DNA from: Periplaneta americana
Lineage: Eukaryota > Arthropoda > Insecta > Blattodea > Blattidae
Reading direction: 5' to 3'
DNA length: 64,000 bases
Assembly: GCF_040183065.1 (NCBI RefSeq)
Contig: NC_091120.1
Location: 183,422,396 to 183,486,395, forward strand
Under the pieces are notes generated by a model. The model did no database searches and was not told the DNA's origin. It worked only from the letters and a program-made list of their open reading frames with translations. A program made the position numbers and the translations under genes. This document shows, piece by piece, positions 50,301 to 58,900 of the stretch. Each line of letters starts with the position of its first letter. The first letter of the stretch is position 1.

Positions 50301-53300
50301 TTCCATTGCATATATCGCAGACTAGCTACAAATTACACTAGTCAGACTTCGTATGCATACAAACAATATTGTTCTTCCTCTGACACATATCGTCAAGTGA
50401 GATGTACAGCCTGATAACAGATGTACATATCAACCAGAACCTCAATCAGAGATAGTATGTTGATGATATTGTTCATTATGTGTTGTGCTTTAGAGAATTT
50501 GCAGTCGCCCATTATTCAGGAAGTGTAATTAAGACTACTTTTAGAATTAAATCACATTAAAATACGTAATTTATAGAGACATTATACACACAAATATTAC
50601 ACACGTCATGACATCACATCAAATATAAGTATATCAATGTTTTTGTAATATGACTGTTCACCCTCATTCAATGGTCTGAAATCTGATTTAAATGTCAAAC
50701 AACTTCACTGATATTTCAGGAACTTTGTAGATACATTTTTACACTCCTCTAGCAGTACTGAACTTTCCACTGAGTCTATAAAATAATTAAAGACTGGAGA
50801 TTGCTGGGTTTGCAGTGAAAGACCTGCCCCTGGGCAGAACACTATGAATGAATGAACCCATTCTTACTAATATTACAACTTTTTATCGGCAGAAAGCCGC
50901 ATGTAATTTTTATATCACATATGACTAGTGAATGACTGCGAGCCTGTAGTTAATTAGGAATTGAGACACTGCGCGGCGCCACCAGTACGATTTTGAGACC
51001 CATGTATGGTGCCTATAGCACGTCTGCTGCCGCTTGTTTTCCCCCTCTTTTGAACGTCATCGCCACTGTTTTGTCCTGTTTAAAGTGAGGTCATTTCCTC
51101 TGGCCCATTCTACCAATCTGTCGAGTGCTCCTTGCAGCGTATTTCGTGGTGTGGGTGCCATGACCATATCATCTGCATACAGATAAGTCGCCAGTCCTTC
51201 TGCTTTCGTTGCCTCTACTACGTCGTGTGTCGTTATGTTGAACAACAGGGGACTGAGCGGATCCCCTTGAAGAACTCCTGTTGTCTGGTCTATCGGTTTT
51301 GACACTGTTATTGTGTCGTCTATCCGAATACTATACTCCATCAAGATGTCCCTTATCAGTCTGGCTATTGGGGTTTCTCCTTCCTATCAGGTTCTCTAAT
51401 TTGGCTATGAGTTTTGTTCTATTGATTTTGTCGAACGCTTTTGTGTAGTCCACAAACACCGTGTAGAGTTTCCCCTTCGGGTGGTGGAGCGCTTCTTTTA
51501 TATTTTCTTGGAGACATTCCACGGCTTGGATTGTGGAGCGGTTCTTTCTGAAGCCAAATTGTTCTACTGGTATATGATGGTCTACTAGTGCTGTTATTCT
51601 TTCTGCGACGAGTTTCGTCAGTATTTTCATGAATGTGCATTCCAGAGCAATGCGTCTGTATGTATGAGGGTCACTAGCGTTGCCTTTCCCCTTATATAGT
51701 GTCTTAATCCTCGATGTTCTCCAACGCTCTGGAATACTCCCTCTCAACAAGCATTCTTTGAAGAGGTCCGTCCAGGCTTTTATGAGCATTGGGGCTGCGC
51801 TCTTTAAATGCTCGTTGAAGATATTGTCCGGACCACTGCCCTTTTGTCTTTTGATCCCATGACCAGTCTCAGGACTTCATCCTGTGTGAATGGCTCGAGG
51901 AAAGAGTCTTCTTCTTTCTTTGCCGTTTCCTTGTGCGGCCTAGTGTCTTTTGATTGCAGAATTTCGGTGAAGTGTTGTACCCATGTGTCCATGGGGATAT
52001 TCCTCGGGAACGTCGGTTTTCTCTACTTCAAGACTCTAAATGGGTCGTTTTCTGACTCCTCTATAATCTCTCTGGCTTTTTCTTCATAGTACTCCCTTTT
52101 GGATTCTCTTATGAGTGTTTTGTATTTTCTTCTTTCATTTGCGTATTCTTTGAGAGTCTCTTCTGATCGCGAGGTTAAGGCGCTGTGGAGCTTGTGGAGG
52201 GCTAACTGTCTAGCCTGGTAGCTGTTCCTGTTGAACCAGGGTTTTGCCTTCCTTTCATTGGGCTTCGTGATTCTTGTGGCGTTTGTAATAATGTGTTCCA
52301 GTTTGTTTACTGCTCTGTCAATGTGTCCAGTCTGTATCTCCTGTTCTGCTTCTTTGATTTGGGTGTGGGACTGTTCTATCCTCTGCGTATCTAATTTCCT
52401 TGAGATCTTCGGGTTCCGGGGGTAGGTCGGGCTTTCCTTTTGAAGTGTAAATGTCGTTGCAACAGGCATGTTGCAACCCTGCAATATATAAGAATAGTGT
52501 CGTATTCCAGCAAGAGATGCTGGGTACAGATAGTTTTTCTTGATTATCTCAAAACTATGTTTTCTGAGTTACGCTCTTCTTCCAGCTAACCCCTCAATTA
52601 TATTATATTATGAAATATTTCATAGGGCGTTTTGAGAAAGTCATTGATTTAATTTCCAATATGTAGATTCAATTTAAGACAGCAGGATATTATGATAATA
52701 AATGTTTGAAATAATTTCGCCTTTGTACTTTAAATTAGCAGAAATTTGATCCAAACAAAATGTAACATTTTAAAATTTATTTTCAGAGCGAAAAGTAATT
52801 TCACAAGTCCCTACAATTTCATTATAATAGTGTTAACCTTGAAATAAAAGCGAAAGTGCTTACCATGAAAAAAAGTAAACCTATATTGTTTTATACATAT
52901 TTTCTTTATATTAGCTTATAAAGAATTTAGCAGATTTCATTATGTGATTCTTTAAAGGAACTGTCACATAAAGAATTCAATTTTTATAAAATCCTGTGTC
53001 GGTCAGCGATGAAGTAACTATATATTAAAGGGATACGTTTGCTAGAAAAATTCATACAGATATGGTGGATACATTAAAGGATCATTGTACGTCATACGCT
53101 ATCACAAATTATTGGATTGAGGAATTCAATAGAGGAAGAATGAAGATCAAATGTGAACACCAACACCTCTTTCTATGATCACTACAGAAAATATCGAACC
53201 GTCCAAGACATGATTTTGGAGGATCGACGAATTGGTGGGTACTGTGATGGCCTTTCACAAGCAAACATTCTGATGGAGGCAGATAAAAAATTTATTTTTT

Positions 53301-55907
53301 TTCTTTCACCATGTTAATAATGTTAAAGAATTGCTTATGCAAGTGCAGGTCAAACGCTGGTTCCAATCCCAGTCGGCTGACTTCTACGACACAAGGATAC
53401 TAAAATTGATGCCATGGTGTGACAAATGTCTCAATTCCAATGCGGGATATGTTGACAAAAAGCGCAAAAATTGCTGTACCTGTTTCAATATCTCTTTCCA
53501 TGCAATTGTGTTTTTTTCTGTAAATGTCTCCAGGAAAAATCACTTTCTGGACGGCCTCATAATTGCGGTCGAGTGGCTAAAATTTGTATAAGCACTTTTT
53601 TGACATTGGTGGAAAAAAGAATGTTAGCTTGTCAGTGTCCCATTCGAGCATTTAAATAGTTGTTTGCAGACTGCAACCCTTTACTTCTGTTCATTTGTTT
53701 ATTTCATTCAGAAGCTATTTTCTACGTGTAAAGGCCCATTCACAATGAAAATTAAACATAACCGTAACATAAACACAGAAGTTTGCGCCCAGGCTACCAA
53801 ATGGGACCATTCACAATGATTCACATAAGCATTGACATAAACATTACCGTAAGACGTTAACATGAAAGTTTGCAAACTCCAAACTTTCATGCTTATGCTT
53901 ACGTGATTTGCAAACAGAACACAATCGTGGAGCGCTGAAGTATACGACAGGATATGAGGAAATGGCGTCGTTGTTATGTTTCCATGGTTACCAAGTATGT
54001 TTTCGGTTATGTTTATGTTCCCATCGTGAATGATGATATGACTTCTTGATTTTACCGTAACGATGTTCTTAAGTTAACGCTTAGGTTATGTTTAATTTTC
54101 ATTGTGAATGAGCCTTAACTCTACCCTTGTAATCACCATAGGTATGAAGTTCGTACCAAAGAAGTAGATTTCAGTTGAGTACAGCGAGGAGTATAGATGT
54201 CACCCGCGCCTCGCCCTATTCCCGCTCGCTACAGACGACACGCAGTTCACAAACAATGCATAGTATCATTCTGTGGAGCTGTGTACAGTCGTCAATAGTT
54301 TGAAGAATATTGTATTATTTACATAATTTTAATATTATGCACGACTCCAAAAAATTAAACTCATCTGTTATTAAATAACTATGCAAACAGGAGTGTGTAG
54401 CACTTTTTTTTTTCTAGATTATTCTTCGTTAAATATCGACGTCTCTTGTTGCTATCCATTTGGTTGCGTTACAGTCCAAGTTCAACATCGGAATTATGTC
54501 ATTACAATAGAAATGAAAAAATAAATTGTCTTGAAAACAATTATTATGGGTTTAGTGTTATGTGCCACATACGAGATACACTATTAGATTCACAAAGTAG
54601 TTGTTCATCTGATCATATTTCAGATTTAGACGTAAGTGCAAGTTTGAACCAATAAATTATTGAGATTTGCGATAAATTAAGTAGTTTAGGAAACTGTATA
54701 TTTATTATGTATAACTACTTTTGTATAGAGATCTTTTTGTTAAATTATTAAGTTTTGTACTTTTGTGAACCAATATCAATAAATCTATCACAATATTTCA
54801 GATTTGCTCCAGTAACGTCTTGTGACGTAAAACGAATATTTTCAGAGTACAAATATTGATTTTCTTTTCTGAATATAAAAGGGATGTTTCTTTTGATAAA
54901 ATGAAAATGAGGCTAGAGTCATAATTGTATACTTTGTATGTTATTTTTATATGTATGTGTAAATTATTTTAGTTTTAGGGGTTACTAAGTTTATAATTAC
55001 ATATTACTCTTATTTATATTATTTGCTTGTCATTTTCTTGCTCTAAGGCTGTCGGCGATTGGAGCACATATCTGGTTACCACCCGACTGTACATGTTTGT
55101 CGTTTTAGTCCCCACTGACATTGAGAGATAAGCTATTACTTTTCATTCGGTAGAGATAAAGTCCAACCTACACAACTTACAGCAGTGGTGGGCAAAATGA
55201 ACGCAACCCACAAGACAGGATGTAAATGGCAACTACTGCCCGTGCCTCACTTCCTGAGCTGTTTCTTTGCGGGGCGAGACGCAGAGGGACAGGGTAGGAG
55301 GAGCTGCGTACCGCATGTGCCTACTACCCTACGTTCAATACATCGGCCTTTTCAGGATTCCTTTCGTCAGCTATGGAGCAAGATCAGCCATTGACAAGCG
55401 AATGTATAGGCTGTCCCCTCACGAAACAGATTATGTCCCTATCAATTCAGGTAACTAAACACTAATACCAGTTGTAGACTACAGTCTCTATAAGACATTA
55501 TAGACCTAATCGTGATTACGGTTATCACGTGTACACATCCGTAAACTCTTTCCTCAATGGCAGTGTTTCTCAAACTTTTTCCACCGCGAAACCCCTTTTA
55601 ATCTAAAGTGTAACTGCGGAATCCCTGTAATATTTTATTAGTGTTTAAATTAACAGACAAGTGAAAGCTAGTATCTCAATAATTCTGTTCAGTGGGACGA
55701 ATGTATTTGCTTTTTAAGCCTGCAATCTGGTTTTATGGCGGAAAGTTGTAGTCTCATTTCTATTGTACTTCTGCATTTTGTCTTTTCGATATTTTGTTTT
55801 AGTGAACAGATGCGCAGAGAATCCAGTGATGAAAGTGATAAATATTATGGGTATTTTCCGTTTTAGATGTTCATTAAACATATTATTATTATTACGCATA
55901 TTCTTGG

Positions 55908-55978
<71 letters not shown>

Positions 55979-58900
55979 GGGTGGTTTCATGTTATTATTG
56001 ATTCATATTTCCGTAACATTTATATATTTTTATAATATCCACTAAGTATAAAATAGCCACCGGAGCAGTCCAGTCGGCTAAGGCGTTTGCCTATCGATCC
56101 AGGGTTGCGCTCGAGCGCGGGTCCGATTCCCGCTTGGGCTGATTACCTGGTTGGGTTTTTTCCCAGAGGTTTTCCCCAACCGTAAGGCGAATGTCAGGTA
56201 ATCTTTGGCGAATCCCCGACTTCATCTCGCCAAATACCATTTCGCTATCATCAATCCCATCGATGCAAAATAACCTAGTAGTTGATACAATGTCGTTAAA
56301 TAACCATGTAAAATCATATAAGGCTCACGGAACCCCAGAACATACTTTGAGAAATGCTGCTCTATGGTAATTCAGCAGTTGTCCAAACTGAACGAAGAGT
56401 GGCCTAGTGTGTACTTACATTTTAGGAAATCGCCATCAGAGATAATAGCGATAGTAGTAACCACGATTAGAGTATCCAGTATTATAACCAGTAAAGATCC
56501 CTGCGATGACGTAGGATAATGTTTTCAGAACATGTAATATGCTGCCGTGCCGCCACGTTGCATCTCCCGTGACGTTCCGAGCAGACCTAAGAGGCGTGGT
56601 TATAAGCACTAGGGAACTCTCGGTTCAGGACGTGAGACACGGGCAGTACATACTGTGGGAGGGGTTGCATTCTACAGTGCAGTGACGGATTTACAGACAG
56701 TTGCGCCACTACACTCCTACCTACCATATGTAATTAGAATAGTCCATTCACGTCATATTTAATTAATCATTTTTCAAAGAAATTTCTTCGAAATAGGCAT
56801 TTATATCTGTGCATGCTATTTTCAGTTGCGCAAGGAGATGAGCATCGCTTAAGCATTTCATTTTAGAAAACAGCTGTTCGCACTGGTAGGTTGATAAATA
56901 CATACCGTCATTTCCCATAACTATGGTCCTGGAACACAACTATGGTCCACGATACAACCATTCAAACATCATTGTAGAAGTAACATAGACCGTTCGTAGA
57001 TAGCTGCAGTGACTTGAATTCAAACTACAGTACAAAAAAGAATGTAGATAAACGAGGTACTACGTTATGGAGTACAAAATTTGAATAGTTGTATCGTGGA
57101 CAATAGGTATATGTTCCAGGACCATAGTTATGGGAAATTATTTTTGAAGCAAACTGTCTGAGCAGTAGATATGTAGTACTGGACATCTTTTAAAAAATTT
57201 TAGCCCCCAGTAGACCTTTAACATTCTGCTTTCAAGAAGCCATCATTCTGCAAATCCAGTGCCTCTAACTGCATTTCTGGGATAACATTTTCAATTTAAA
57301 CACGAAAAGGAGTGGCAAAAATATTGAAATCTTTCTCCATCCTTTGAAAATCACTAAATCTGTGTTCTTTTAATTCGTATAACAGGTGACCTATTTTAAA
57401 AATGTACATATTTAAGTTCGCGTCCTGAATATTTGTAAATTATTCTAAACAAGAGGAATGAAAGAACCGCCTTTCTTTTAAGTGTGATATCCTCTGGATT
57501 CATGTGATTCTCCTAAAGACATTGTATCACTAATGAAGCTCCGAAGTACAGGAATCCAGTATAATCCGCCACGTACACGCGCAGTATTTTCATGGAGTTG
57601 GGGAAGGGGAAGGTAGGGGGTACGTTTCATGCTTCGCTGAGGTCTGACGTCACTGAGGCAATGCCCACCATTGACTTACAGTTTTGGTACCAACTCCCTA
57701 GCTCTGCTAATCATAATTTCTTAAAGAATTCCTAACGATGCAGTCAAATAACATTAAATTCATCGCAATGGTTGAAGAAAACATTGTTTACTTTCTTTGT
57801 AATTTTATTTACAGACTTTGATTCCTGTGTATTTAAACAACGCAAATGCGGGATCGAACTTCAAGCAAATGGTGCATTACATACAACTCTCTAAATCTGG
57901 TAAGCATTCTTACAATTTCTCATTCAAAATAACATTTTCAGAATATCATCGTTGTTCCTGCTGTAACTCCTATGTGCAAAATATAAAATTTTTCAGTAGA
58001 AAGAAAAAAACACATTTTTTCATCCTATTGCAGCCGTACATACGAGACTGTGAATTCTTACATTTTCGAAACAAAGAAATATAATTACATATAGGATATT
58101 TTATTATTTGCTGTGTCACTATTTAAGTTATTTAATAGAGAAAAAATCTGAAAATCAATAAATGTGGCACATAGGAGTTATTGAAGGAACAACGACGGTA
58201 TTTTGGACCAATACTTAAAGCCGCGAGTGAAGTTTAGAGAATGGAAGGTAGCACAAAACAAACATTAAACATTAAATGGAATCATTTGTATTTTCCACGA
58301 GTAATGCTGTTGTGTAACAATTCTAAGAATCTATTTGTGGCATACCGTATATTCTAAACTAGTGTTATTTTCTATATTAGAAATGCACTGTATTTATTAA
58401 ATCTGTGAACGTGAACATTTATTTTGTGTCCTAGTGTGACTACAATGTTTACATGTCAAGGCAAGGAGTAACACTAATATTGCATTCTCCATCTTCCATT
58501 CCCCTCGATCTACGTACACAACAATATCGCCGTGAGTTCGTAACTTGCGTTTCCGTACCCTGGACCAAGGCCTGATGATAGTAGCTCGCGCTTCAAAATT
58601 ATTTTCTCTTCTCCCCAACCTACTATTAAGTTGTCTCGTAAGTAATGCTAGTCCCTTGTTTTTTTTTTTTTTAATTCTGGCGTTGTGTAAAATTTTAATG
58701 TTTCTTTTAGATAGACAAAGGACCTTACAGAACGCTATGATTATCAGGCTCGGTCCAGAGTACAGAAACGCAATAAGTTATGAACTCACGGACGATAGTG
58801 TTGTATAGATCGAGGGGAATGGAAGATGGAGAGTGTAATTACTCCTTGTCTTAACATGTAAACATTGAGTCTCAGGTTTGTCTCGTTTTAACCGTGACAA

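Larger units (their letters stand above)
45133..51014 (+). mobile_element. THAP / DDE_Tnp_4-type DNA transposon inserted in the LINE (level 4 of nest)
   Basis: The ends AGGCACCGTGCAAG and, inverted, CATGTATGGTGCCT flank 5.9 kb, with AT outside each end (45131-45132 and 51015-51016). A second shared block CTGGTGGCG lies inside both ends. Excising the element and one AT rejoins the LINE frame exactly (ADV-LYLEGE), which proves the borders. The coding relic is on the plus strand: a THAP domain near the left end and a DDE_Tnp_4-like nuclease near the right. It could belong to an ISL2EU/IS4EU-like group, which I recall as having short AT duplications. Confidence 0.85.
42882..52475 (-). mobile_element. 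LINE retrotransposon inserted in TIR element B (level 3 of nest)
   Basis: The 16-bp direct repeat ACCCTGCAATATATAA at 42866-42881 and 52476-52491 is the target duplication; copy A has the undivided site near 6734. The LINE runs right to left: EN-RT linker and RT at 52475-51015, then (after the THAP transposon) the carboxy part at 45132-44382. It is 5'-truncated before the linker. Its 3' end at 42882 shows no clear poly-A tail. Confidence 0.88.
41607..52597 (+). mobile_element. TIR DNA transposon copy B (level 2 of nest)
   Basis: It has the same ends as copy A: TTGAGGGGTTGGCTGGAAGA at 41607 and the inverse AGCTAACCCCTCAA ending at 52597. Own sequence occupies 41607-42881 and 52492-52597. Removing the insert and one copy of its 16-bp target duplication leaves about 1.4 kb, matching copy A. 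An amino-terminal frame (MPLLPIDRNREVLLNCVRLP) is at 41711-41956 and a transposase-like stretch (TGKHSNRPHKILDVVYVRLL) near 42485. Confidence 0.85.
41494..52800. mobile_element. MITE-like repeat split by an 11 kb nested block (level 1)
   Basis: The left part (41494-41606: GGTGAACCGTAACTAATTTA, TATTCTTTGAGTTATTTC) and the right part (52600-~52800: ATTTCATAGGGCGTTTTGAG, TATTATGATAATAAATG) correspond to the left and middle of the intact relative at 21077-21709. The two halves are now separated by TIR element B. The right end is degraded and its border is approximate. Confidence 0.6.
55183..57673 (-). mobile_element. hAT-family transposon relic with nested SINE and fold-back
   Basis: ACTTACAG (55175-55182 and 57674-57681) is an 8-bp duplication. 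The ends CAGTGGTGGGCAAAATG and GCAATGCCCACCATTG are inverted. The 2.5 kb interior contains an ATT microsatellite (55911-55978), a SINE (56055-56313), a fold-back (56910-57138) and transposase remnants on the minus strand. Confidence 0.9.

Noticed and set aside
55763-56035. 90-codon frame with poly-Tyr
   Set aside because: ATT microsatellite within a hAT relic.
56055-56140. Possible functional tRNA gene
   Set aside because: A and B boxes are good but the 5' and 3' ends do not form an acceptor stem; a second copy with the same body exists at 23983.
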